Origin: Bacteroidota bacterium
GTDB lineage: Bacteria; Bacteroidota; Bacteroidia; NS11-12g; UBA955
DNA length: 64,000 nucleotides
Direction of reading: 5' to 3'
Assembly: GCA_947496065.1 (NCBI GenBank)
Contig: CANMBF010000005.1
Coordinates: 1-64,000 of the forward strand
Shown: positions 36,053 through 44,841 of the stretch, piece by piece
Position numbering within the stretch: the stretch's first letter is position 1
Layout of the letters: the number at the start of each line of letters is the position of its first letter
The notes under the pieces: model-generated
The model's input: the letters and a program-made list of their open reading frames with translations, nothing else
What the model was told of the DNA's origin: nothing
The model's database searches: none
Made by a program: the position numbers and the translations under genes

Positions 36053-37284
36053 CAGTTAATTTCGTGGTAATCCAAATCCTTACTAAAGGTTTCCTTCGTA
36101 AAATAAATGGCCAATAACGAAATACCCAAACAAATGCCGCCAACAATAAAGGCAGCCGATTGGTGGCTCATGCTTTCTTCAAGAGACTTATAACTTAAGG
36201 TAATGGGCACTACCAAGCCTCTTACAAAATTAGGCGCTGTATTGGTAACAGTACTTCTAATGTTGGTACCAAAACTCTCTGAAGCCACTTGCACAAACAA
36301 GGCCCAAAAGCCTGTTCCGAAGCCCAACAAGAAAGTAATCAATCTAAAATGCCCAATATTCATAGAAGGTGTGGTCAAATAATAAAAAATAACCAAGGCC
36401 GAGATGCCCATATAAATTAAAATGACTTTTCGTCGGCTCTTTAATAGTTGACTTAATAAACCGCATAACAAATCACCAGCTGATAAACCTAAGTAGGCAT
36501 ACATAACCGCTTGCCCTACCATTTTTTCTTTAGGAAAGCCATCCGATAATACTACAAAATCGGGTGAAAGATTAATTAATACGGCGATCATAAACCAAAT
36601 AGGCAAACCAATTAAAATACAATTGATGTATTTAATAAAAGTCGATCGTTTTTTAAATAGCATAAAAAGATTGCCACTTTGCACATTAGCCGCAGCCTTT
36701 ACAATTTTAAACATGCCCGATTCTAAAGCACCTGCTCTTAATGCTAGCAAGGCTAATCCTAGTCCGCCGCCTATAAAATAAGAGGTTTGCCAGGCAAACC
36801 TACCGCCTATTTGCGAGGCCACAACGGCCCCTAAGGCGCCAAATGAAACGATAATCATGGTACCGATACCGCGCTTATCTTTGTGCAAGGTTTCGCTTAC
36901 AAGGGTAATACCTGCACCCAATTCTCCCGCTAAACCTACACCTGCGATAAATCTACAGATAATGTATTGTGGCATATTTTGAACCATGCCATTGGCAATA
37001 TTGGCTAGCGAATACATGAGTATGGAGCCAAACAAAACAGAAATTCTTCCTTTTTTATCGCCCAAAATACCCCAAATAAGGCCACCCAGCATCATGCCAA
37101 ACATTTGCCAATTAAAAAGAATATGTTCCGAAGCTTTATATTCAGCACCAACAATACCAATACTTTTTAAACTTTCTACTTTAACAACATTGTAAAGAAT
37201 TAAATCATAAATATCGACAAAATAACCTAAGGCCGCAATTACGACGATCCAATAGACATTTCTAGGGTTTTCAGACTGATGCAT
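36052..37284 (-). CDS. MFS transporter
   Basis: 410 aa, twelve TM segments in two bundles. Signatures: GYFVDIYDLILYN in TM1, the loop motif GDKKGRISVLFG between TM2 and TM3, and RFIAGVGLAGELGAGITLVSE in TM4. The pattern fits metabolite or sugar transporters of the aromatic acid/sugar families, but the substrate cannot be told. Start chosen at ATG 37284, because TAGTTTTG on the minus strand (37290-37297) ends five nt upstream and the longer frame adds unrelated residues. First gene of the operon with miaE, divergent from rpmB. Confidence 0.9.
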   Translation of the reverse strand: MHQSENPRNVYWIVVIAALGYFVDIYDLILYNVVKVESLKSIGIVGAEYKASEHILFNWQMFGMMLGGLIWGILGDKKGRISVLFGSILMYSLANIANGMVQNMPQYIICRFIAGVGLAGELGAGITLVSETLHKDKRGIGTMIIVSFGALGAVVASQIGGRFAWQTSYFIGGGLGLALLALRAGALESGMFKIVKAAANVQSGNLFMLFKKRSTFIKYINCILIGLPIWFMIAVLINLSPDFVVLSDGFPKEKMVGQAVMYAYLGLSAGDLLCGLLSQLLKSRRKVILIYMGISALVIFYYLTTPSMNIGHFRLITFLLGFGTGFWALFVQVASESFGTNIRSTVTNTAPNFVRGLVVPITLSYKSLEESMSHQSAAFIVGGICLGISLLAIYFTKETFSKDLDYHEIN

Positions 37285-37289
37285 GGCCA

Positions 37290-37297
37290 CAAAACTA
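37290..37297 (-). promoter_or_regulatory. -7 box for the MFS-miaE operon, leaderless candidate
   Basis: The minus strand reads TAGTTTTG (TAnnTTTG), ending five nt before the ATG at 37284. A TTG 26 nt further upstream is slightly too distant. Confidence 0.5.
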
Positions 37298-37347
37298 TCA
37301 ATTTTATTGGGAAAATGAAGCCTCAAAAAAAATATTTTCAAAAGGGC

Positions 37348-37379
37348 TTGGTTATTTAATAAGATTTTCCCTACTTTTG
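37348..37379 (+). promoter_or_regulatory. Promoter of the rpmB-rpmG operon
   Basis: TTG (37348-37350), 21 nt, TACTTTTG (37372-37379): full match to the Bacteroidota consensus, 21 nt before the rpmB ATG. Confidence 0.8.
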
Positions 37380-37400
37380 CAGTCCCAAAAAATTTAAATC

Positions 37401-37634
37401 ATGTCACGTATTTGTGATCTAACAGGAAAAAAAGCATTAGCGGGTAACAACGTATCGCATAGTAATCATAAAACTAAGCGTAGATTCCATGTAAATTTAC
37501 AGGAAAAACGTTTCTTTATCCCAGAAACTGGTGAATGGATCAGATTAAAAGTATCTACATCTGCCATCAGAACTATCAATAAAATTGGTATCACCGAGGC
37601 CTTAAACAGAGTATTCAAGAAAGGAAGCATATAA
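37401..37634 (+). CDS. rpmB: 50S ribosomal protein L28
   Basis: 77 aa. [19 protein letters not shown] at the N-terminus and [14 protein letters not shown] are standard L28. Only one Cys is present, so this is the zinc-free form. First of three short genes spaced 1-9 bp apart and ending at a strong terminator. Confidence 0.97.
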   Translation: MSRICDLTGKKALAGNNVSHSNHKTKRRFHVNLQEKRFFIPETGEWIRLKVSTSAIRTINKIGITEALNRVFKKGSI

Positions 37635-37635
37635 T

Positions 37636-37818
37636 ATGGCAAAGAGAGGTAATCGCATACAAGTAATATTGGAGTGTACAGAACAAAAAAATTCTAGTGT
37701 AGCTGGCATGAGCCGTTATATCACTACCAAAAATAAAAAAACAACCACTGAGAGAATTGAATTGAAAAAATACAATCCTTTTATGAAAAAAGTTACTTTA
37801 CACAAAGAAATTAAATAA
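37636..37818 (+). CDS. rpmG: 50S ribosomal protein L33
   Basis: 60 aa. [32 protein letters not shown] and [10 protein letters not shown] are typical L33. It lacks the two CxxC pairs, so it is the zinc-independent form. Starts 1 bp after rpmB. Confidence 0.97.
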   Translation: MAKRGNRIQVILECTEQKNSSVAGMSRYITTKNKKTTTERIELKKYNPFMKKVTLHKEIK

Positions 37819-37827
37819 TAATTAATC

Positions 37828-37980
37828 ATGGCAAAGAAAGTTGTTGCAACATTAAAGACTGCTGGCGAAGGCAAAGATTTCGTAAAAGTATTCAAAGCTG
37901 TAAAGTCCAAAAACGGAGCCTACTCATTTAAAGAAGAAATAGTATCTGGAGAAGATGCCAAGACTTACTTTAAAAAATAA
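37828..37980 (+). CDS. DUF4295 small protein
   Basis: 50 aa (MAKKVVATLKTAGEGKDF to DAKTYFKK), very basic. This tiny gene follows rpmG in most Bacteroidota and is called DUF4295; a ribosome-associated role is suspected from its place and charge but is not shown. It is the last gene of the operon. Confidence 0.88.
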   Translation: MAKKVVATLKTAGEGKDFVKVFKAVKSKNGAYSFKEEIVSGEDAKTYFKK

Positions 37981-38000
37981 TAAAACTCATTTATAAATTG

Positions 38001-38025
38001 AGCCCCCGGAAACGGGGGCTTTTTT
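38001..38025 (+). terminator. Terminator of the rpmB-rpmG-DUF4295 operon
   Basis: AGCCCCCG and CGGGGGCT form a perfect 8-bp GC stem with a GAAA tetraloop, then five T. Confidence 0.95.
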
Positions 38026-38044
38026 ATTCAAAATACATTCAGAG

Positions 38045-39010
38045 ATGGCTATTTTTAACTTTTTTAAAAAAGACCAATCAAAACAGGACAACCTGCCAAA
38101 AGAGGAAGCCTTAGATAAAACTAAAGCCTCCTTTTTTAGTAAAATATCAAAAGCCATTGCGGGCAAAACAAGCCTCGATGCATCCTTTCTCGATGAATTG
38201 GAAGAAATTTTAGTAAGTAGTGATGTTGGCATAGATACCACTGTCAAAATTATTGAACGCATTGAAAAACGCGTGGCCCGTGATAAGTACATTAACACCT
38301 CTGAACTCAGTACAATTCTCAGAGATGAAATTACCCTTCTACTGACTGAAAACAAAACAACACCCGATATCGATTTTGATTTAACCAACTTACCAAAGCC
38401 TTATGTGCTGATGGTAGTAGGTGTAAATGGTGTTGGCAAAACAACCACCATCGGTAAACTAGCCAATGCTTTTACACAGCATGGCAAAAAAGTATTATTA
38501 GCGGCAGGCGATACTTTCAGAGCTGGTGCGGTCGACCAATTAGAAATATGGAGTCAACGCGTTGGTTGCGACTTTTATTCCAATGGTATGAATACCGACC
38601 CCTCTGCCGTTGCCTACGATGCCGTTAAAAAAGGTAAAGAAGGCGATTACGATATTGTAATTTTAGATACTGCCGGTCGTTTGCATAATAAAGTTAATTT
38701 AATGAACGAACTAAGTAAAATCAAACGTGTGATGGCCAAAGTAATTGACTATGCGCCCAACGATGTCATGCTAGTGCTCGATGCCTCTACCGGTCAGAAT
38801 GCATTTGAACAAGCCAAACATTTTACGGCTGCTACAGAAGTTACCTCTCTGGCACTTACCAAACTCGATGGCACTGCCAAAGGCGGTGTTGTGCTTGGGG
38901 TAAGTCATCAATTTAAAATCCCAGTAAGGTATATTGGCGTTGGCGAAGGCATTAATGATATTAAATTATTTGATGCAACCGATTTTGTGCACACCCTTTT
39001 TGACAACTAA
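38045..39010 (+). CDS. ftsY: Signal recognition particle receptor FtsY
   Basis: 321 aa. A helical N domain is followed by the SRP-type GTPase: G1 VVGVNGVGKTTTIGKLA, DTFRAGAVDQL, G3 LDTAGRLHNKVNLM, G4 TKLDGTAKGG and the closing VGEGINDIKLFDA. It docks ribosome-nascent chain complexes with the SecYEG translocon. The acidic A domain of E. coli FtsY is nearly absent, which is common in this phylum. It heads the ftsY-rimO-bshC run with 3-bp gaps. Confidence 0.97.
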   Translation: MAIFNFFKKDQSKQDNLPKEEALDKTKASFFSKISKAIAGKTSLDASFLDELEEILVSSDVGIDTTVKIIERIEKRVARDKYINTSELSTILRDEITLLLTENKTTPDIDFDLTNLPKPYVLMVVGVNGVGKTTTIGKLANAFTQHGKKVLLAAGDTFRAGAVDQLEIWSQRVGCDFYSNGMNTDPSAVAYDAVKKGKEGDYDIVILDTAGRLHNKVNLMNELSKIKRVMAKVIDYAPNDVMLVLDASTGQNAFEQAKHFTAATEVTSLALTKLDGTAKGGVVLGVSHQFKIPVRYIGVGEGINDIKLFDATDFVHTLFDN

Positions 39011-39013
39011 AAC

Positions 39014-40327
39014 ATGAGAACTAAATCATTAAAGCCCAATAAAATTAATATTATAACCTTAGGTTGTAGTAAAAACTTGGTAGACAGTGAAGTTTTATTA
39101 AGTCAGCTCAAAGGCAATGAAATTGACGCCACCCACGAATCTGAAAAGAATGATGCCAATATTATTGTTGTCAATACTTGCGGATTTATTGATAATGCCA
39201 AACAAGAAAGCATCGATACTATCTTACAATATGTAGATGAAAAAGAGGCTGGCCGCATAGATAAACTCTATGTCACCGGTTGCCTTTCGCACCGTTATAA
39301 AGATGAGTTAGATAGCGAAATTCCACAAGTAGATGCCTGGTTTGGCACTTTAGAATTGCCCAACTTATTAAGAACTTTAGGAGCCGATTATAAACATGAA
39401 TTGATTGGAGAGCGTTTAATTACAACCCCTCAACACTATGCGTATTTAAAAATTAGCGAAGGTTGTAACCGTCCCTGTTCATTCTGCGCTATTCCATTGA
39501 TGCGTGGCAAACACGTAAGTAAAAGCATTGAACAAATTGTATTAGAAGCGAAAAACTTAGTAAAGAACGGCACAAAAGAAATTATGCTCATTGCACAAGA
39601 CAGCACCTATTATGGTATTGATTTGTATGGTGAACGCCGATTGGCCGAACTCCTAGAAAACCTAGCAAAAGTAGACGGATTGGAATGGATCCGTTTGCAC
39701 TACGCCTACCCATCTCAATTCCCTGAGGAGATATTGCCAATCATGGCAGCAAATGACAATATTTGCAAATACCTTGACATACCAGTGCAACATATTTCAG
39801 ACAATGTACTGAAAATTATGAGACGCGGTATCACCAAAAGAAGAACGTACGAAGTCCTCAATAAAATAAAAGAACAAGTGCCCGGCATCACCTTGCGCAC
39901 CACCATTTTGGTTGGTCACCCCGGTGAAACAGAAGCCGATTTCGAAGAATTGAAGCAATTTGTGCTCGATTTTCAATTCGATCGTTTGGGTGTGTTCACA
40001 TACTCGCACGAAGAAAATACACATGCCCACTCATTAGAAGATGATATACCTGCAGAGGTTAAACAAAAACGCGCTGAAGAATTAATGGCTTTGCAAGAAG
40101 ACATTTCAATTCAAAAAAACAAAGCCAAAATTGGCAAAACCCTAAAAGTAATATTCGACCGCAAAGAGGGCAATTATTTTATTGGTCGTACCGAAGCCGA
40201 TTCTCCCGAGGTAGATAATGAAGTTTTGGTTGAAGCCACGAATGCTTTTGTGCGTTTGGGCGATTTTGCAAATGTTAAAATTACACAGGCCGAATCTTTT
40301 GATTTGATCGGTGAAGTAGCACAATAA
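39014..40327 (+). CDS. rimO: Ribosomal protein S12 methylthiotransferase
   Basis: 437 aa. The UPF0004 domain has cysteines in LGCSKNLVDSE, VNTCGFIDNA and VTGCLSHRY. The radical-SAM motif is CNRPCSFCAIPLMRG, and a TRAM domain closes the protein. It adds a methylthio group to Asp of ribosomal protein S12. The FIDNAKQESIDTI and LRTLGADY-type sequence separates RimO from MiaB. Gap to ftsY 3 bp, to bshC 3 bp. Confidence 0.95.
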   Translation: MRTKSLKPNKINIITLGCSKNLVDSEVLLSQLKGNEIDATHESEKNDANIIVVNTCGFIDNAKQESIDTILQYVDEKEAGRIDKLYVTGCLSHRYKDELDSEIPQVDAWFGTLELPNLLRTLGADYKHELIGERLITTPQHYAYLKISEGCNRPCSFCAIPLMRGKHVSKSIEQIVLEAKNLVKNGTKEIMLIAQDSTYYGIDLYGERRLAELLENLAKVDGLEWIRLHYAYPSQFPEEILPIMAANDNICKYLDIPVQHISDNVLKIMRRGITKRRTYEVLNKIKEQVPGITLRTTILVGHPGETEADFEELKQFVLDFQFDRLGVFTYSHEENTHAHSLEDDIPAEVKQKRAEELMALQEDISIQKNKAKIGKTLKVIFDRKEGNYFIGRTEADSPEVDNEVLVEATNAFVRLGDFANVKITQAESFDLIGEVAQ

Positions 40328-40330
40328 GCA

Positions 40331-41920
40331 ATGAAAGAAATTGATTTAACAGCATTAGGCATGCTTTCTTCGAGCACCAAAGCTATCGTAAATAACGAAA
40401 CCCGTTTAACCGATTTAATTGGCGAGGCCCATGGTTTTATTAACTTAGCGCAGGCCATTGCAGGCAAGGCCAATTTCCCAATTGAAAAACGACAAGACTT
40501 GGTGAGGGTGCTTAAAACTGATTATGAAAACTACGGCATCCATCAGCATGCGCTTGTTAATGCTAATATCGATGCCCTATTAGATACTAATACTTATACT
40601 GTAACAACTGGGCAACAGTTGCATTTATTTTTGGGACCTGCCTTCATGGTGTATAAATTAATCTCCTGTATTAAGGCCGCTGAGCACTATCAGCAGATTT
40701 ACCCAGATAAGAAATTTGTCCCTGTATTTTGGTTGGCCTCCGAAGACCACGACTTTGATGAAATAAAAAATACACCACTATTCGGCACTCAATATCCTTG
40801 GGAAACCAATCAAACAGGCGCATGTGGAAGATTTCATTTAAACGATATTGATAGTGTTATTGAACCCTTAAATAAAAAATTGGCGAACGATTCAAAAGCA
40901 CTCACTGTTTTGGATACTTTTTTCCAGATTTATAAAACATCGAAGACCTTATCTGAGGCTACCATAAAATTATGTCATCAACTTTTTGCCGATTATGGGC
41001 TAATTTGTTTGGATGGAGATAATCCTATATTGAAGGCACATTTTAAAACCATTCTAAAAGCTGAATTACTTGAACGTAAAAGCGAACAATGTTTCAATGC
41101 TTTTAGTCAGAAATTAAGCGATAATCAACTTAGTTTACAATTAAAAAGTCGCCCCATCAACCTATTTTACTTAAAGAATAACCTAAGGGCACGAATTGAA
41201 AAGGATGACCAAACGTATAAGGTTATTGACACCAATTTACAATTTACAGAAGAAGAACTTGTTACGGAAATAGAAAGACATCCAGAATGTTTTAGTCCAA
41301 ATGCGGTGTTGCGTCCACTTTATCAAGAATGTATACTCCCAAATGTTGCCTACATTGGTGGAAATGCCGAAATAAATTATTGGTTGCAACTGACCGAAAT
41401 TTTTGAATTATATCAGGTTGAAGCACCTTATTTGGTTTTAAGGCAGAGTGTTTGGCTTATAAAACCCAAACAAGATGAATGGCTAGAAGGCCATAAGATT
41501 AGCTTCCAACAGTTATTCAATTTGAAGAGTGAAAAAGATAAATTAACATTTTTTTCGGCGAAAGAATCTGCAAGCGATTTAGAAGGGATGATGCGTGAAT
41601 TTTCAAATTTGAAGGAACAAATTCTCAACTATGCAAATATTGAAAAATTGCCGAATATCAAGTTTCTAATTGAAGGTGGCAAGGCCTACGAAAAGGTTTT
41701 AAAAGACCTCATCAAATCGGATGTCCAAAACCAACTAGAGAAAAACGAAGGTTTGCTAAATAAAATAGAACAAATTCAAAGTGAAGGGTTTAGTATTCAG
41801 AATGTCCAAGAGAGGACCATTTACTCACTCGCATTTTTGATAAATTACCCCAATTTCATACATAATTGCTTTTCAAGTGTCTATTACAAGCCCGGCAGTG
41901 GTTTTTTTTTAAATAACTAA
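40331..41920 (+). CDS. bshC: Bacillithiol biosynthesis cysteine-adding enzyme
   Basis: 529 aa. VTTGQQLHLFLGPAFMVYK and PVFWLASEDHDFDEIKN are BshC signatures, and ECILPNVAYIGGNAEINYW is typical of the C-terminal half. It joins cysteine to glucosaminyl-malate in the last step of bacillithiol synthesis. BshA and BshB must be elsewhere. Last in the ftsY-rimO-bshC run. Confidence 0.93.
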   Translation: MKEIDLTALGMLSSSTKAIVNNETRLTDLIGEAHGFINLAQAIAGKANFPIEKRQDLVRVLKTDYENYGIHQHALVNANIDALLDTNTYTVTTGQQLHLFLGPAFMVYKLISCIKAAEHYQQIYPDKKFVPVFWLASEDHDFDEIKNTPLFGTQYPWETNQTGACGRFHLNDIDSVIEPLNKKLANDSKALTVLDTFFQIYKTSKTLSEATIKLCHQLFADYGLICLDGDNPILKAHFKTILKAELLERKSEQCFNAFSQKLSDNQLSLQLKSRPINLFYLKNNLRARIEKDDQTYKVIDTNLQFTEEELVTEIERHPECFSPNAVLRPLYQECILPNVAYIGGNAEINYWLQLTEIFELYQVEAPYLVLRQSVWLIKPKQDEWLEGHKISFQQLFNLKSEKDKLTFFSAKESASDLEGMMREFSNLKEQILNYANIEKLPNIKFLIEGGKAYEKVLKDLIKSDVQNQLEKNEGLLNKIEQIQSEGFSIQNVQERTIYSLAFLINYPNFIHNCFSSVYYKPGSGFFLNN

Positions 41921-41987
41921 TTCACTTGTATTCAAGTAATTAACATATGTTACCCACAGGCAAAGCATTAAATTTATGTTAATTGTT

Positions 41988-42018
41988 TTGTTTATTGCCT
42001 TATCTAAACCTACTTTTG
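41988..42018 (+). promoter_or_regulatory. Promoter of the OmpA-like gene
   Basis: TTG (41988-41990), 20 nt, TACTTTTG (42011-42018): full consensus, leaving a leader of about 20 nt before the ATG at 42046. Confidence 0.8.
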
Positions 42019-42045
42019 CAATGTTTAAGTAAGTAAATCACAAGA

Positions 42046-43566
42046 ATGAAAACAATAAAATTAGCATTTTTAACCCTAAGTATTTTAGCTTCAGCTTTCA
42101 ACATGAAGGCTCAAGACCCTGTAAATCCAAGACAAGATCCGAACAAAACTTGGAAGAGACATTCAACTGCTACCAAAAAATGGACTGATGGTGCTTTAAA
42201 CAAAAACTCTGATTCAGGTCAGTATTTGTCTTCAGCCTATTTCCAAGACAGAAGAGCAAAAAAATGGACTGTGGGTTTAATGGCTGGAACATCATTATTT
42301 TATGGCGATGCAGATAAAAAACAATTAGGTTTTGATTTCGCTCCATTTATCAAATATTCAATCTCTCAAACTTTAGCTTTAAGGGCTGAATATAACATAG
42401 CCACTTTAAAAGGACAAAGAGATTATCAAAATCCAACTTTATTTAAAGACAACTTTAAATTTAAAAGCAATGTCCAAGATTGGAACATTCAAATGCATAT
42501 TACTTTAGGTAATATCTCTTTCCTACGTCCATTGCGTAAAACACAAATGTATACTTTCGTAGGTATTGGTCAAGGTAGCTTTAAATCTAAAGCAGATTTT
42601 ATTGATCAAAGATTATTCCTTGGCGATTACTACTTAACCTCATACTTCGGTCAAGGTACTAATAACCCTAACTTAGGAAAAGCAGTTACTGAGAAATACG
42701 AAGGTCGTCACATGATTGTACCAATCGGTCTTGGATTTAAGCATTACTTAAGCAAAAAATTCGATTTAGGCGTTGAATATAGACATACATGGTTGAGAAG
42801 CGATGATATTGATGTATACAATACTGCCATTTGGCAAAACAGATGGTGGGATTCTTACGGTTACCTTCGTGCAACCTTAGGTTTCAAATTTGGAGCTAAA
42901 AACCCTCAACACTATGATTGGTTAAGTCCAGTTGAATCAATCTATGATCAAATGGCTGATGTTAAAAAGAAAACAGATTGTTTGGGTAAAGATGATGACA
43001 ATGATCACGTATCAAATTGCTTCGACCAAGAAAATGATACCCCAGATAGCTGTATGGTATATGGTAATGGTATGGCTGTTGATACTGACAGAGATGGTAT
43101 TCCAGATTGCAAAGACAAAGAAATTACTGAATATGGTGCTACTGTTGACGAAAACGGTGTAGCTGTTGATAGCGATGGTGATGGTGTTTCTGATTTCAGA
43201 GACAGAGAGTTAAACTCTTCACCAGGTGCATTGGTTGATAGAAATGGTATTGAAATTAAATTGTGTTGCAATTGCGATAACGTAATGTTCCCAGCAATTA
43301 CTATCACCAAAAATTGCTTAACTAATGAAACTAAAATGATTCTTTATCAAATTGCTGATAAAATGAAACAATGCCCTGACAAGAAAATTGTAATCAATGG
43401 ACCAGCAGGTAAGAGTTCAAAATACAATGCAAGTGGTAACACTAAATGTATGGATGAGATCATTAAATTCTTAAACGAAAAATTTGGTATCTCTCGCGAC
43501 AGAATCATTACTAACTACAGCGGTGGAACTGAGCAAAAAAATACCATTGAAATTAAAATTCAATAA
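42046..43566 (+). CDS. OmpA-like outer membrane barrel with TSP3 repeats
   Basis: 506 aa with a signal peptide (LAFLTLSILASAFNMKAQ). Residues about 75-290 alternate hydrophobic strands rich in Tyr/Phe/Gly, consistent with an eight-stranded beta-barrel. Acidic calcium-binding thrombospondin-type repeats follow: DDDNDHVSNCFD, VDTDRDGIPDCKD, VDSDGDGVSDFRD. The last 100 or so residues align in position with an OmpA C-terminal domain. They lack the usual TD..G and N..LS..RA motifs, though, so peptidoglycan binding is uncertain. Several Cys pairs (CCNCDN) are unusual. Strong promoter and terminator suggest an abundant monocistronic protein. Confidence 0.8.
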   Translation: MKTIKLAFLTLSILASAFNMKAQDPVNPRQDPNKTWKRHSTATKKWTDGALNKNSDSGQYLSSAYFQDRRAKKWTVGLMAGTSLFYGDADKKQLGFDFAPFIKYSISQTLALRAEYNIATLKGQRDYQNPTLFKDNFKFKSNVQDWNIQMHITLGNISFLRPLRKTQMYTFVGIGQGSFKSKADFIDQRLFLGDYYLTSYFGQGTNNPNLGKAVTEKYEGRHMIVPIGLGFKHYLSKKFDLGVEYRHTWLRSDDIDVYNTAIWQNRWWDSYGYLRATLGFKFGAKNPQHYDWLSPVESIYDQMADVKKKTDCLGKDDDNDHVSNCFDQENDTPDSCMVYGNGMAVDTDRDGIPDCKDKEITEYGATVDENGVAVDSDGDGVSDFRDRELNSSPGALVDRNGIEIKLCCNCDNVMFPAITITKNCLTNETKMILYQIADKMKQCPDKKIVINGPAGKSSKYNASGNTKCMDEIIKFLNEKFGISRDRIITNYSGGTEQKNTIEIKIQ

Positions 43567-43580
43567 TTAGATATTTATTA

Positions 43581-43610
43581 AAAAGAGCCCCGTTAATCGG
43601 GGCTTTTTTT
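43581..43610 (+). terminator. Terminator of the OmpA-like gene
   Basis: AGCCCCG (43586-43592) pairs with CGGGGCT (43598-43604) around TTAAT, preceded by A residues and followed by at least six T. Confidence 0.93.
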
Positions 43611-43670
43611 ATGTCCAATATTTTTTACAGATCACTAAAAGTATACTGCTCTTTATCTCGCAAATGGCAT

Positions 43671-43678
43671 TATATTTG
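43671..43678 (+). promoter_or_regulatory. -7 box for the MlaD gene
   Basis: TATATTTG (TAnnTTTG), 21 nt before the ATG at 43700. No -33 TTG at the usual distance. Confidence 0.5.
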
Positions 43679-43699
43679 TAGAATATTCATCCAAATTGC

Positions 43700-44668
43700 A
43701 TGTCTTTTAAAGTCTCAAATGAAACCAAAGTTGGTGCGCTCACAACCATTGCAATTACCTTCTTGGTACTGGGGTATAATTTTATGTCTGGTCGTGGTAG
43801 CTTATTTTCAAAAAGTCACACCTTAAATGCGATACTGCCCGATGTTACAGAAATCAGTAATTCTACACCTGTGCTCTACAATGGATACAAGGTAGGCAAT
43901 GTTACAAACATTGAAATGAATCAAGCAGAAGGCAATTTTAAAGTATCTTTTGACATATCCGAAGATATTGATATACCAGCCAATTCGAGTGTTAAAGTAG
44001 TAGCTGCCCTATTAGGTGGTAAATCCTTGTTATTAACCAAAGGCAACGATAAAAAATTAGTAACTTTTGGCTCTACCCTTATTACAGTAAAAGATACTGG
44101 TCTATTAGAATCTGTTGGACTAGTTGTAAAACCATTAACGACTAAGATTAATAGCATTGTAAACTCATTAGACAGCTTGCTGTCGAACGGTGAACTTAAC
44201 CATTCTATTCGATCTTTGAATGCTTCGCTTAAGTCATTCGCTCGAACAAGTGATAATGCTTCCTTAATGATGGAACAAACACTTCCTAAACTCAACAATA
44301 TTCTAAGCAATGTTGAAAGCATTTCATTGAATCTCAAAAACAATAACGAGAAAATAAGCTTAATCATTGCCAATTTACAAACCACCTCCGATAATTTGGC
44401 AGCTTCTAAAATAAAAGAAACGGTCGATAATGCCAATAATATTTTAGGTCAAGTAGGCATTGTGATGGAGAAAATTAACAAGGGCGAAGGCAGTATTGGT
44501 TTATTGGTGAATGATAAACAATTATACATGAATTTGAATAAAACTGCGCTCGATCTTGATGCAATTTTAAAAGATTTGAATCAATTTCCAGCCAAATACA
44601 TTCCCATTCCGTTTACCAAAAAACAACGTAAAAAAGCCATTTCTGCTAGCAATAAATCTAAAAAATAA
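43700..44668 (+). CDS. MCE/MlaD family lipid transport protein
   Basis: 322 aa. One N-terminal TM helix (ALTTIAITFLVLGYNFM) is followed by an MCE domain (LNAILPDVTEISNSTPVLYNGYKVGNVTNI; about residues 38-115). A long helical region holds Asn/Ser/Leu heptads (SLNASLKSFARTS, LNNILSNVESISLNLK). This matches the substrate-binding MlaD subunit that carries phospholipids between membranes. MlaE and MlaF partners are not next to it; it is a single gene here. Ends in a basic tail (KKQRKKAISASNKSKK). Confidence 0.9.
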   Translation: MSFKVSNETKVGALTTIAITFLVLGYNFMSGRGSLFSKSHTLNAILPDVTEISNSTPVLYNGYKVGNVTNIEMNQAEGNFKVSFDISEDIDIPANSSVKVVAALLGGKSLLLTKGNDKKLVTFGSTLITVKDTGLLESVGLVVKPLTTKINSIVNSLDSLLSNGELNHSIRSLNASLKSFARTSDNASLMMEQTLPKLNNILSNVESISLNLKNNNEKISLIIANLQTTSDNLAASKIKETVDNANNILGQVGIVMEKINKGEGSIGLLVNDKQLYMNLNKTALDLDAILKDLNQFPAKYIPIPFTKKQRKKAISASNKSKK

Positions 44669-44784
44669 TGTTGGTGCCTGCCAAATATTATTTGTAATAC
44701 CCAAAATATATATTATTATTGCAACACTTAAGTGGATCAGTGCAATTCGCAATTAATATATTCTGCTTAAGTCCCCCCCAGAAT

Positions 44785-44792
44785 TATTTTTG
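44785..44792 (+). promoter_or_regulatory. -7 box candidate for rho
   Basis: TATTTTTG (TAnnTTTG), 49 nt before the rho ATG. No good -33 TTG. The 173-bp upstream region has no other clear structure. Confidence 0.4.
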
Positions 44793-44841
44793 ATTACCAA
44801 TTTTTAGAAACCATATTTATTTTATTTAATCCAACCAAAAA

